A stretch of 64,000 nucleotides of DNA from Schauerella aestuarii (lineage in GTDB: Bacteria > Pseudomonadota > Gammaproteobacteria > Burkholderiales > Burkholderiaceae_B): contig NZ_SIZW01000041.1 in the NCBI RefSeq assembly GCF_009866805.1, positions 496,001-560,000 of the forward strand, in the 5' to 3' direction. Both the position numbers and the translations under genes were made by a program. A model generated the notes under the pieces. That model was not told where the DNA came from. It searched no databases and saw only the letters and a list, made by a program, of their open reading frames with translations. Positions 1-8,727 of this stretch are shown here, one piece after another (position 1 is the first letter of the stretch; every line of letters begins with the position of its first letter).

Positions 1-992
1 CGCACCCGCCACATCATGGCTGCGCGGGCGGCATCGTCGGCGACCTGCGCGTCGTCGATCGTGCCTGATTGTGTGGCCAGCGCCAGCGCCTGCCGCAGCC
101 TGTCTGCGAGATCGTCATCCGGGGTGCCGGCGAGTTCGATCAACGCATGATACGCATGGGCGTCGCGCAGGGGCATCGGCGCATCGTCACGCTGCGCCGC
201 GTCGATATCGAGGCACGATGCGGACATCATTTCGAACGCCGTCACGCTTTGCCCAAAGGTGGCCTGCAACGACGTCAGCAACGCGACGATGCTTGCAGGC
301 GTGGACGCACCCACCCATGCCACGGCGCATGCGGGTGCAAGCGGTGAGAGTTTCAGTACCGCGCCGGTAATCACGCCCAATGTGCCCTCCGAGCCGATGA
401 ACAAGCTCTTCAGGTCGTAGCCGGCGTTGTCCTTGCGCAAGCCGCGCAACCCATCCCATACGCGGCCGTCCGGCAGCACGACTTCGAGCCCGAGCGTGAG
501 TTCACGGGCATTGCCATAGCGCAGCACCGCAGTGCCGCCTGCGTTGGTGGCGAGGTTGCCGCCGATCGTGCATTGCCCTTGCGCACCCAGGCTCAGGGGG
601 AAGTGCCGCGCTGCCTCGTGCGCGGCCCGCTGTACATCGGCCAACAGCACACCCGCATCCACCGTGAGCGTGTTGTTGATCGTATCCACTTCGCGAATCC
701 GAGTCATGCGCGACAGGCTCAACACGACCTGCGCACCGCTGGCGTCCGGCGTGGCGCCGCCACTCATGCCGGTATTGCCGCCTTGCGGCACCACCGGCGT
801 TCCCGTCTGATGGCACAAGCGCATCACGGCAGACACTTCGGTGGTCGTGCGCGGCCGCACGACCACAGGGGTACGGCCCTCATATCGGCCGAGCCAATCG
901 CGCAGATAAGAAGCTTGCTCGTCGGGATCCCGGATCACGCCGGCCTCGCCCACGAGGTGCGAAAGGCCGCCGATCAGGTCGCGGGCGTGCAT
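1..992 (-). CDS. FAD-binding oxidase, GlcD/D-2-hydroxyacid dehydrogenase type (C-terminus cut by window edge)
   Basis: I translated this strand by hand. The N-terminal ~230 residues read as a PCMH-type FAD-binding domain: the hallmark stretch VVPQGGNTGMSGGATPDAS is followed by CTIGGNLATNAGGTAVLRYG and FIGSEGTLGVIT. Together these are typical of GlcD, D-lactate and D-2-hydroxyglutarate dehydrogenases, which oxidise a D-2-hydroxyacid with flavin. The start codon ATG at 992-990 overlaps the stop of the upstream racemase gene by one base (TGATG), so the two are translationally coupled. The C-terminal substrate-binding domain lies outside the window, so the exact substrate cannot be assigned. Confidence 0.88.
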   Translation of the reverse strand, partial: MHARDLIGGLSHLVGEAGVIRDPDEQASYLRDWLGRYEGRTPVVVRPRTTTEVSAVMRLCHQTGTPVVPQGGNTGMSGGATPDASGAQVVLSLSRMTRIREVDTINNTLTVDAGVLLADVQRAAHEAARHFPLSLGAQGQCTIGGNLATNAGGTAVLRYGNARELTLGLEVVLPDGRVWDGLRGLRKDNAGYDLKSLFIGSEGTLGVITGAVLKLSPLAPACAVAWVGASTPASIVALLTSLQATFGQSVTAFEMMSASCLDIDAAQRDDAPMPLRDAHAYHALIELAGTPDDDLADRLRQALALATQSGTIDDAQVADDAARAAMMWRV

Positions 993-1672
993 CAGGCGCG
1001 ATGCCAGCCGAGCAGCACGCGGGCGACGGCCATGCCGGTGGCGGCCTGGGTCGGCTCGACCACCGGAATGCCCAATTCGTCCTGCAGCCAATCGCGATAG
1101 GCGGCCATGCCGGCGCAGCCGAGCACCACCACATCCGACTGATGATCGTCGCGCAGACGGCGACCCACGTCGAGCAACCGTTCTCGCGTACGTGTTTCGT
1201 CGGACAGTTCGACCACGCCGAGCTCGAGCGGCAGTTCGGCCGCGATGCGGCCGGTAAAGCCGCTCGCGCCGAAGAAGCGCGCATGGCGCGAAATGGATTG
1301 CCGCAGGATGGCGATGACGCCAATCCGCTGGCCCAGCGTCATGGCGGTGAGCATGCCGCATTCGCTGATGCCGAGTACGGGTTTGCGCGTGACTTCGCGC
1401 ACCGCGTGCAGGCCCGGGTCGCTGAAGCAGGCAATCACGAACCCGCCGGCGGCATCGCCATGCTGCGCGTCGAGCGCGCGCACCAATCGCGCAAGCGGCA
1501 GCGTCACACTTTCGACGTCCATTTGCGTCTGTACGCCGGGTGGGCCTTCTTCGAGGGTCACGCTCACGATCTTGGGGCCGCCGGCCACCCGCAACGGGTC
1601 GAGCGCCGTGTCGAACGCCGCCGTGACGGCTTGCGTGGAATTCGGGTTGATCACGAAAATGGTGCGATCCAT
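992..1672 (-). CDS. Asp/Glu/hydantoin racemase family protein
   Basis: The 226-residue product begins with the family hallmark VINPNST and carries the two cysteines used as acid/base in cofactor-independent racemases, Cys82 (IACFSDPG) and Cys186 (LGCAGM). Known members racemise hydantoins, allantoin, aspartate or glutamate, or act as arylmalonate decarboxylases. A dihydropyrimidinase/hydantoinase lies 3 kb away at 4624, which favours hydantoin or ureide racemisation, but that is inference. It is the first gene of a leftward unit with the FAD oxidase and is divergent from the LysR gene at 1822. Confidence 0.88.
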   Translation of the reverse strand: MDRTIFVINPNSTQAVTAAFDTALDPLRVAGGPKIVSVTLEEGPPGVQTQMDVESVTLPLARLVRALDAQHGDAAGGFVIACFSDPGLHAVREVTRKPVLGISECGMLTAMTLGQRIGVIAILRQSISRHARFFGASGFTGRIAAELPLELGVVELSDETRTRERLLDVGRRLRDDHQSDVVVLGCAGMAAYRDWLQDELGIPVVEPTQAATGMAVARVLLGWHRA

Positions 1673-1821
1673 GGGCGGTATCCTGAAAAGGCGCGGGTGC
1701 TTCGCGGGCCGGCGGCCAGTGCGTCGAGTCTAGCAGTGGGGTCGTGCGCGAAGCCTTGTCCATTTGTGCGCCACCCTTAACCCTTTGTTATGCTTTTCCC
1801 TCACCTTCTCGCCCATTGCCC

Positions 1822-2757
1822 ATGCAACTGAACCTGCGCCAAATCGAAGTCTTTCGCGCGGTCATGACGACCGGCTCGATCAGCGGGGCGGCCAAGTTGC
1901 TGTTCGTCTCGCAGCCGGCGGTCAGTCGATTGCTGTCGCATACCGAGCAGCGGCTGGCGTTTGCGCTATTCGAGCGGATCAAAGGCCGGCTTTATCCCAC
2001 GCCCGAGGCACGGCAGCTCTTTCGGGAAGTGGAGCAGGTGTATGCGGGTGTGCGGCGCGTGGGAGAACTGGCAAGCGAACTGGCCGAGCGGCGCAGCGGC
2101 ATTTTGCATATCGTGTCCAGCCCCAGTCTGGGGCACATGTTGATTCCGCTGTCGATCGCGCGCTTTCGCGGCACGCATCCCGACGTCAAGATCACGTTCT
2201 ATCCGTTGCCTTATCAAGCGCTGACGCAGGCGTTGCTCGAGAGCCGCGCCGAGCTGGGCGTTACCATCGTTTCGGATGCGCATCCCAATCTGCTGCAGCA
2301 GCCATTGGGGCAGGGGCAACTGGTGTGCATCTGCCCTTACAACCATCCGCTGGCCCACCGTGCGCAGTTGACGATCGCCGATCTGCAGCCCTATCCCCTC
2401 ATTTCTTACGGCGCGGACACGCCGTTCGGCGTGCTGGTCGATCAGATGTACCAGGAAGCGGGGCACACGCGGCGCGTGGCGGTCGAAGTGAGTTCGCCGC
2501 AGAACGCCTGCTCGCTGGTGCAGGTGGGTGCCGGCATCGCCATCGTGGACGCTTTCAGCGTCAAGAGCCGCACGTCGGGCGACTTCGTGGTGCGCCCGGT
2601 CGCACACGCCAAAACGTTGACGGCCAATCTCGTGCAATCGCGATTCGAACCGCTCTCGCAACTGGCGCAAGGCTTTGTCGATACCTTGCGCGCCACCATG
2701 CAGGAACAGGGCTTCGCGCTGGACCCGGATGCCGCGCCGGAAGCGATCTCCGGGTAA
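1822..2757 (+). CDS. LysR family transcriptional regulator
   Basis: This is a 311-residue LysR-type regulator. The N-terminal winged helix-turn-helix includes LNLRQIEVFRAVMTTGSISGAA and SQPAVSRLLSHTEQRLAFALF, and a periplasmic-binding-like effector domain follows from about residue 90. I chose the ATG at 1822 over an in-frame GTG at 1744 because MQLNLRQIEVF is the usual LysR beginning. It is transcribed away from the racemase/oxidase pair and lies just before the lyase-SDR-hydantoinase genes, so it probably controls one or both units. The 149 bp between 1673 and 1821 would hold its operators. Confidence 0.93.
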   Translation: MQLNLRQIEVFRAVMTTGSISGAAKLLFVSQPAVSRLLSHTEQRLAFALFERIKGRLYPTPEARQLFREVEQVYAGVRRVGELASELAERRSGILHIVSSPSLGHMLIPLSIARFRGTHPDVKITFYPLPYQALTQALLESRAELGVTIVSDAHPNLLQQPLGQGQLVCICPYNHPLAHRAQLTIADLQPYPLISYGADTPFGVLVDQMYQEAGHTRRVAVEVSSPQNACSLVQVGAGIAIVDAFSVKSRTSGDFVVRPVAHAKTLTANLVQSRFEPLSQLAQGFVDTLRATMQEQGFALDPDAAPEAISG

Positions 2758-2884
2758 TCCTCAGGTTAACCATGCGTTATAGGGCACCGATAAAAAAGCA
2801 AGTGGAGGCGTGATCGATCCGCATTAGGATGACTGACGATTCGACGGGTTGTGTTCCGAATCGCTTCTTCCTCACGGAGACCAG

Positions 2885-3808
2885 ATGGCTGCGCCGCTTG
2901 ACGCGAAAGGCGTCTTCACGATTTGTCCGACCCCCTTTGACGACACCCTTGCGGTGGACACCCGCAGCATTGGCACGTTGGTGGACTTCCTGCTGGGCAC
3001 GGGCGTGACCGGGTTGGCGATTCTTGGCTTTCTCGGCGAGCTGCACAAGCTGTCGAACGCCGAGCGGCGGCTAGTGCTGGAAACCTTCATCACGCATACC
3101 GACGGCCGTGTGCCGGTGTGGGTGGGGGTGCGTGCGCACGGCATCACGGGCGCCATCGAGCAGGCGCGCGAGGCGCAGGAGATGGGTGCGGCGGCCGTAT
3201 TTGCCGCGCCGCTCGATCATGCCAACGATGCCCTGCTGTTCGACTACTACCAGGCCGTGGCCCAAGCGATCGACATTCCGGTGGTGATTCACGACTTCCC
3301 GGATTCGTTCGGTACCGAGATCAAGCCGGAAGTGGTGGCGCGGCTGGGTCGAGAGGGCGGCGTGCACATGATCAAGATGGAAGAGCCTCCCGTGGGGCAG
3401 AAGATCAGCCGGATCCGGGCGCTGGCCGGCGATGACGCGATGAAGATCTTCGGCGGGCTGGGTGGGGTGTACTTCCTGGAAGAGCTGCAGCGCGGCGCCG
3501 TGGGCACGATGACCGGCTTTGCATTTCCAGAGATTCTGGTCGCCATCTACGACGCGTTTGCCGCGGGCGACCGGGCGGGCGCAGCCGCGATCTTCGATCG
3601 CTACTGCCCGCTGATCCGTTACGAGTTTCAGCCCAAGATCGGCCTGGCATTGCGCAAGTACATCTATCAGCAGCGGGGCGCGATTGCGAGCGATGCGCTA
3701 CGCGCGCCCGGCATGCGCATCGATCCGGTCACAATAGCCGAACTCGAGGCGACCGTCGCCCGGGTCGGCCTGGCCTTGAACGGCAGCCGTCAACCGGTCA
3801 AGCGTTAA
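2885..3808 (+). CDS. DapA/N-acetylneuraminate lyase superfamily protein, atypical active site
   Basis: The 307-residue protein has the length and fold signature of class I DHDPS-like aldolases, which form a Schiff base between a lysine and a 2-oxo acid. The lysine is present (Lys164 in HMIKMEEPP). The GTTGE motif reads GFLGE (residues 48-52) and the catalytic tyrosine of YNVP is histidine (His136 in IHDFPD). ATG 2885 follows the ribosome site GGAG with good spacing and is preferred to an upstream in-frame start. It heads a run of three genes with the SDR and the hydantoinase. The substrate is unknown. Confidence 0.85.
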   Translation: MAAPLDAKGVFTICPTPFDDTLAVDTRSIGTLVDFLLGTGVTGLAILGFLGELHKLSNAERRLVLETFITHTDGRVPVWVGVRAHGITGAIEQAREAQEMGAAAVFAAPLDHANDALLFDYYQAVAQAIDIPVVIHDFPDSFGTEIKPEVVARLGREGGVHMIKMEEPPVGQKISRIRALAGDDAMKIFGGLGGVYFLEELQRGAVGTMTGFAFPEILVAIYDAFAAGDRAGAAAIFDRYCPLIRYEFQPKIGLALRKYIYQQRGAIASDALRAPGMRIDPVTIAELEATVARVGLALNGSRQPVKR

Positions 3809-3822
3809 AGGACACACATCAC

Positions 3823-4602
3823 ATGGATCTGGGACTCAAAGGCAAGCGGGCGTTGGTATGCGCCTCCAGTAAAGGATTGGGGCGCGCCTGCGCGATATCG
3901 CTGGCGCGCGAAGGCGTGAACCTGGTGATGGTGGCGCGTGGCGCCGAGGCATTGGAAGCGGCTGCCGAATCGATTCGTATCGAGAGCGGTGTGACGGTGA
4001 CGGCCATTGCCGCCGATGTCACCACCCAGGAAGGCCGCGAGAAAGTGCTGGCCGCCTGCCCCGATCCCGACATCCTCGTCACCAATGCCGGCGGCCCGAA
4101 GCCGGGCGATTTTCGCGAGTGGTCGCGCGACGACTGGATCGCCGCGATCGACGCCAATATGCTCACGCCGATCGAGCTGATCCGCGCCACGGTCGATACG
4201 ATGATCGCGCGCAAGTTCGGGCGTATCGTCAACATCACCTCCGCCGCGGTGAAAATGCCGATCGAGATTCTGGGCCTGTCCAACGGCGCACGCGCCGGGC
4301 TGACCGGTTTCGTGGCCGGACTGGCACGCCAGACCGTGGCGCACAACGTGACGATCAACAACCTCTTGCCCGGTCCGTTCGAAACCGATCGGCTGCGGCA
4401 GACGGCCGCCAAGACGGCGGAAAACACGGGCAAGTCGATCGACGACGTGATGGCGGCGCGATTGAGCGGCATTCCCGCCGGCCGCTACGGCGATCCGGCC
4501 GAGTTCGGCGACGCCTGCGCATTTCTGTGCAGTGCCCAGGCCGGGTTCATGACCGGCCAAAACCTGGTGCTCGATGGCGGTATCTATCCCGGCACGCTTT
4601 GA
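3823..4602 (+). CDS. SDR family oxidoreductase-like protein, non-canonical catalytic residues
   Basis: The 259-residue protein has an SDR Rossmann fold: a dinucleotide motif around residues 14-20 (ASSKGLG, replacing TGxxxGxG), ILVTNAGG near 84-91 and NITS ending at Ser140. The usual YxxxK pair is replaced: the aligned stretch GLSNGARAGL puts Ser153 and Arg157 where Tyr and Lys should be. Substitutions of this kind are known in FabG-like SDR subfamilies, so activity may be altered or absent. The gene starts 14 bp after the DapA-like gene and lies 21 bp before the hydantoinase start, so all three are probably co-transcribed. Confidence 0.85.
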   Translation: MDLGLKGKRALVCASSKGLGRACAISLAREGVNLVMVARGAEALEAAAESIRIESGVTVTAIAADVTTQEGREKVLAACPDPDILVTNAGGPKPGDFREWSRDDWIAAIDANMLTPIELIRATVDTMIARKFGRIVNITSAAVKMPIEILGLSNGARAGLTGFVAGLARQTVAHNVTINNLLPGPFETDRLRQTAAKTAENTGKSIDDVMAARLSGIPAGRYGDPAEFGDACAFLCSAQAGFMTGQNLVLDGGIYPGTL

Positions 4603-4623
4603 TTGTCTAACCGAAGAAGCACG

Positions 4624-6102
4624 ATGACTTTGCCCTCCGAGTTCGATCTGACGATACGCAACGGCCGCATTTCGACGGCCAGCGATACTTATCATGCCGA
4701 CATCGGCGTGCGTGACGGGGTGATCGTCGCGATCGGCAGCGGCTTGGCGCCGGGCGCGCGGGATATCGATGCCGCCGGCCGTTGGGTGCTGCCGGGGGGC
4801 ATCGATAGTCATTGCCATGTCGAGCAGCTCTCGGGCATGGGCATGATGTGCGCCGACGATTTCTACAGTGCCTCGGTGTCGGCCGCGTTTGGCGGCACGA
4901 CCACCATCATTCCGTTTGCCGCGCAGCATCGCGGCGATCTGCTGCCCGAGGTGGTGGCCGATTACGCGAAGCGCGCGGCCGAGAAGGCCGTCATCGACTA
5001 CGGCTTTCACCTCATCGTGTCCGACCCCACCGAGCAGGCGCTCAAGCACGATCTGCCGGCGTTGATCAAAAGCGGCATCACGTCGTTCAAGGTGTTCATG
5101 ACCTATGAACGGATGAAGCTCGACGATTTTCAATTGCTCGACGTGCTGGACATGGCCGACCGCGAAGGCGCGCTGGTGATGGTGCACGCCGAGAACAACG
5201 ACATGATTCGTTGGGTGGCGCGACGGCTGGTCGAGCGTGGCATGACCGCGCCCAAGTATCACGCCGTCGCGCACACGCCCCTGGCCGAGAGCGAGGCGAC
5301 GAATCGCGCGGTTGCCTTGGCGCGGATGATGGATGTGCCGCTGATGATCGTGCACGTGGCAGGCCTCGAAGCCGTGCGCGTGGTGCATTCGTCGCAGGCG
5401 CTGGGGCTGCCGATCCATGCCGAAAGCTGCCCGCAGTATCTGTTTCTCACCGCCGAAGATCTGGATCTGCCGGGGCTCGAAGGGGCAAAGTTCTGCTGCA
5501 GTCCGCCGCCGCGCGATCCCGAGTCGCAGGCCGCCGTCTGGCAGGGTCTGCTCGACGGCACGCTGCAGATGTTTTCATCCGATCATGCACCGTACCGCTT
5601 CGACGAAAGCGGCAAACTGCCCAAGGGCGAGGCCACCACGTTCAAGGATATGGCCAATGGCCTGCCGGGGCTGGAGGTACGCATGCCGCTGCTGTTTTCA
5701 GAAGGGGTGATGACGGGTCGCATGACCATCGAACGGTTTGTGGCGTTGACCGCCACCAATCACGCCCGCACCTACGGCCTGCATCCGCGCAAAGGCACGA
5801 TCGCCATAGGTGCCGATGCGGACATCGGGATCTGGAATCCCGAGCGGCGCGTGACGATTTCCACCACCATGCTGCACGACAATGTGGGCTATACCCCCTA
5901 TGAAGGCCGCGAGGTGCAGGGCTGGCCAGAGATCGTGGTGAGCCGGGGCCGCATCGTCGTGGAAGATGGCGTGCTCGATGCCGAGCGCGGCAGTGGCCGG
6001 TTTCTGGTGCGCGGCACGCCCGAGCCCGTGCTGCGGCAACGTTTGAACGGCAACCCCACTGCGCTGGTGCGCAAGTATTTCGGGAGCCGGCACAACCAAT
6101 AG
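4624..6102 (+). CDS. hydA: Dihydropyrimidinase / D-hydantoinase
   Basis: The 492-residue amidohydrolase hydrolyses cyclic ureides such as dihydrouracil or hydantoins to N-carbamoyl amino acids. All metal ligands of the binuclear zinc site are visible: His63 and His65 (GGIDSHCHVEQ), the carboxylated Lys156 (SFKVFMTYE), His188 (VHAENND), His244 (VHVAG) and Asp320 (SSDHAPY). I chose ATG 4624 over an in-frame TTG at 4603 that abuts the previous stop codon. The racemase at 992 and the transporter downstream support a hydantoin or ureide use pathway. No carbamoylase is adjacent, although an M20 candidate occurs at 32004. Confidence 0.94.
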   Translation: MTLPSEFDLTIRNGRISTASDTYHADIGVRDGVIVAIGSGLAPGARDIDAAGRWVLPGGIDSHCHVEQLSGMGMMCADDFYSASVSAAFGGTTTIIPFAAQHRGDLLPEVVADYAKRAAEKAVIDYGFHLIVSDPTEQALKHDLPALIKSGITSFKVFMTYERMKLDDFQLLDVLDMADREGALVMVHAENNDMIRWVARRLVERGMTAPKYHAVAHTPLAESEATNRAVALARMMDVPLMIVHVAGLEAVRVVHSSQALGLPIHAESCPQYLFLTAEDLDLPGLEGAKFCCSPPPRDPESQAAVWQGLLDGTLQMFSSDHAPYRFDESGKLPKGEATTFKDMANGLPGLEVRMPLLFSEGVMTGRMTIERFVALTATNHARTYGLHPRKGTIAIGADADIGIWNPERRVTISTTMLHDNVGYTPYEGREVQGWPEIVVSRGRIVVEDGVLDAERGSGRFLVRGTPEPVLRQRLNGNPTALVRKYFGSRHNQ

Positions 6103-6341
6103 GCATGATCGTGCAGCACGCCGAGATCGCCACGCCCGCAGAGGCCAAGATGGCGCCGGTGCCGGGGAGGAGGACCGAGAGTGATGTTCGGCCAGGGCGA
6201 CCTGGCATGCGTTTTTACTTTTACGCCGCACTGCTTCACCTTTGCCGCCCAGCGGCGGCCGGCACCCGACCGTTCGATCGATGAGCGGGCGAGCGCCGGA
6301 CGTGCACGGGCCAAGCCGCCTCTTCCTTAAGGACTACTGCC

Positions 6342-7205
6342 ATGACACGCTTTTCCCTTTCGCTGCATCGTGCAGGCCGCGTCGGCCTGGCGCTATTGAT
6401 GAGCGGCGCCTGCGCCTCGGCGGCCTGGGCCGCCAAGCCTCTGGTCACCGGGGTCGACGCCACGTTTGCGCCGCATGCCATGCCCAAGCTGGGCGGTGGG
6501 CTGGATGGATTCAATATCGAACTCGGTCAGGCGATCGCTAAGAAACTGGGCACCACGATCGAGATCGAAGGTACCGAGTACGCCGCGCTGATCCCCGGTC
6601 TGAATGCCAAGAAATACGATTTCGTGCTGGCGCCCACCACGGTCACACCGGAACGTGCAAAGGCATTGCTGTTTTCGGAAGGCTATCTGAATACCGACTA
6701 CACCTTCGTCGTGGCCAAGAAGGCGCCGGACCTCACATCGCTTGAAGAGCTGAAAGGCAAGACGGTGGCGGTGAACAAGGGATCGGCCTATGAAAACTGG
6801 GCGCGCGACAACGCGGCCAAGTACGGTTTCAAGTACGACGTGTACGCGACCAATGCCGATGCGATTCAGGCCGTGCAATCGGGTCGTGCGGATACCAACC
6901 TCGCCGGCAACACCGTCTCGGCCTGGGCGGCGAAGCAGAACCCCGCCGTTCGCACCACGATGACGATTCCTACGGGGCTCGTGTGGGCGCTGGCATTTCG
7001 CCTGGACGACAAGGCCGGCCGCGATCGCGTCTCGATGGCGCTCAAATGCCTGAAGCAGGATGGAACGGTCTCCAAGCTCGCACAAAAGTGGTTCGGCTTT
7101 ACGCCGGCTGCCGGCACCGCAGCAGTGACGATCGTGCCGGGTCAGGGCGTGCCGGATCTGCCGGGTTACGACGCCACGCCGGTCAAGCTGGAATGCGCCG
7201 CATAA
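6342..7205 (+). CDS. ABC transporter substrate-binding protein, polar amino acid family (SBP_bac_3)
   Basis: This 287-residue periplasmic protein has a signal peptide of about 30 residues ending at AAWAAKP. The mature part has family 3 solute-binding features: FNIELGQAIAKKLG, YAALIPGLNAKKYDFVLAPTTVTPERAKALLFSEGYL and a late hinge LKGKTVAVNKGSAYE. It is followed by a cognate ATPase and two permeases, which makes a complete importer. By context the ligand may be a carbamoyl amino acid, ureide or amino acid released or consumed by the hydantoinase cluster; that is inference. A 239 bp gap upstream suggests its own promoter. Confidence 0.93.
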   Translation: MTRFSLSLHRAGRVGLALLMSGACASAAWAAKPLVTGVDATFAPHAMPKLGGGLDGFNIELGQAIAKKLGTTIEIEGTEYAALIPGLNAKKYDFVLAPTTVTPERAKALLFSEGYLNTDYTFVVAKKAPDLTSLEELKGKTVAVNKGSAYENWARDNAAKYGFKYDVYATNADAIQAVQSGRADTNLAGNTVSAWAAKQNPAVRTTMTIPTGLVWALAFRLDDKAGRDRVSMALKCLKQDGTVSKLAQKWFGFTPAAGTAAVTIVPGQGVPDLPGYDATPVKLECAA

Positions 7206-7276
7206 CGCGATTGGGCGGTTGAACGACCTCGAGGGGCATGGCCGGCGCCATGCCTGCACGCATTCTGGAGTACGTG

Positions 7277-8023
7277 ATGGCGACGCCTATCCTGCAGATT
7301 TCGAATCTGCATAAGTCCTACGGCAGCACTGCGGTGCTCAAAGGCATCGATCTCGATGTGCATCCCGGTGAACTGGTGTTCATCATCGGGCCGTCCGGAT
7401 CGGGCAAGAGCAGCCTGCTGCGCTGCTGCAATCGGCTGGAGGAATCAACCTCGGGCTCGATCGTGGTCGACGGCGACGATATCACCGCGCCGCGCGCCGA
7501 TCTGAACCGCATCCGTCAGAACATCGGCATGGTGTTTCAGCACTTCAATCTTTATCGCCACATGACCGTGCTGGGCAATGTGACGCTGGCCTTGCGCCGC
7601 GTGCAAAAGCTGTCGCGCGCCGATGCGGATGCGCGCGGTCATGAAGCGCTTGCCCGCGTAGGCCTGGCGGAGAAGGCGACCGCTTATCCGGACGCGCTGT
7701 CGGGCGGGCAGCAACAGCGTGTGGGCATTGCCCGGTCGCTCGCGCTGCGGCCCAAGGTGGTGTTGTTCGATGAGCCCACCAGCGCGCTCGATCCGGAACT
7801 CGTGGGCAGCGTGCTCAACGTCATGCGCGAACTCAAGGACGACGGCATGACGATGATGGTGGTCAGCCACGAAATGGGTTTTGCGCGGTCGGCGGCCGAT
7901 CGGGTGGTGTTCATGGACGGCGGCGTGGTCGTGGAGGAGGGCACACCGCAGGCGGTGTTCGGCGCACCGCAACACCCGCGCACGCAATCCTTTCTGTCGC
8001 GCATGACCGAGCACGCCGCCTGA
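7277..8023 (+). CDS. ABC transporter ATP-binding protein, polar amino acid type (GlnQ-like)
   Basis: The 248-residue ATPase has Walker A GPSGSGKSS, the Q-loop region GMVFQHFNLYRHMT, the ABC signature LSGGQQQR, Walker B VVLFDEPTS and the switch histidine in MMVVSHEMG. This pattern is typical of the amino-acid uptake (PAAT) family. ATG 7277 is preceded by GGAG at 7267-7270 at good spacing, so I prefer it to an upstream in-frame ATG at 7238. It energises the transporter formed with 6342, 8041 and 8728. Confidence 0.95.
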   Translation: MATPILQISNLHKSYGSTAVLKGIDLDVHPGELVFIIGPSGSGKSSLLRCCNRLEESTSGSIVVDGDDITAPRADLNRIRQNIGMVFQHFNLYRHMTVLGNVTLALRRVQKLSRADADARGHEALARVGLAEKATAYPDALSGGQQQRVGIARSLALRPKVVLFDEPTSALDPELVGSVLNVMRELKDDGMTMMVVSHEMGFARSAADRVVFMDGGVVVEEGTPQAVFGAPQHPRTQSFLSRMTEHAA

Positions 8024-8040
8024 GGCGGGCCAGGAACACC

Positions 8041-8718
8041 ATGGATCTGAAAGCACTGCAGTTTTCCTTTTTCAATGCCGAGATCGCGTGGCGGTATCTG
8101 CCCGACATCCTGCAAGGGATGTGGATGACGATCCAGTTGGGCGTGGCCGTGGCGGCCACCGGTCTGGCCCTGGGGTTGCTGCTCGCGATTGTGCGGGCGT
8201 TGCGCGTGACGCCCATCAACTTCTTCATCGTGTGCTTTGCCGACATCCTGCGCGCCCTGCCGCCGCTGGTGGTCATCATGGTGCTTTTTTTCGCGTTTCC
8301 CTATATTCAGATGCCGATGTCGGCATTCACCGCGACCTGGTTATCGCTCTCGCTGGTGCTGGCGGCGTTTTCCGAAGAGATTTTCTGGGCCGGCATTCTG
8401 TCGGTGCCCAAGGGGCAGGCCGAGGCCGCGCGCTCCACGGGCCTGTCGTGGCTGCAAAGCATGGCGTTCGTGGTAATGCCGCAGGCGTTTCGCCTGACGG
8501 TAGCCCCGCTCACCAATCGGGTGATCGCCATCACCAAGAGCACGGCGCTCGGATCGGTCGTGGGGTTGAGCGAGGTGCTCAACAACGCGCAATCGGCCAG
8601 CAGCAATGCCGGCAATGCAACGCCGCTCACGCTGGCCGCCATTGCATGCCTGATCATTTTCGTCCCCGTGGTGTTGCTCGGGCGCTGGACCGAAACCCGG
8701 TTCAAGTGGACGCATTGA
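8041..8718 (+). CDS. Amino acid ABC transporter permease (HisM/HisQ type)
   Basis: The 225-residue inner-membrane protein has several hydrophobic segments (for example MTIQLGVAVAATGLALGLLL) and the cytoplasmic EAA loop [23 protein letters not shown] that contacts the ATPase. The periplasmic-side motif DILRALPPLVVIMVLFF is typical of polar amino acid permeases. It begins 17 bp after the ATPase gene and ends 9 bp before its partner permease, consistent with a heterodimeric channel. Confidence 0.94.
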   Translation: MDLKALQFSFFNAEIAWRYLPDILQGMWMTIQLGVAVAATGLALGLLLAIVRALRVTPINFFIVCFADILRALPPLVVIMVLFFAFPYIQMPMSAFTATWLSLSLVLAAFSEEIFWAGILSVPKGQAEAARSTGLSWLQSMAFVVMPQAFRLTVAPLTNRVIAITKSTALGSVVGLSEVLNNAQSASSNAGNATPLTLAAIACLIIFVPVVLLGRWTETRFKWTH

Positions 8719-8727
8719 GGCCCTGCC

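Noticed and set aside
3805-5418. Long minus-strand open frame (537 codons)
   Set aside because: It lies opposite the SDR and hydantoinase genes and has the His/Arg-rich composition of a shadow frame.
6105-6284. Short plus-strand frame in the gap before the binding protein gene
   Set aside because: It has no ribosome site or recognisable domain, so I treat the 6103-6341 gap as promoter/leader sequence.
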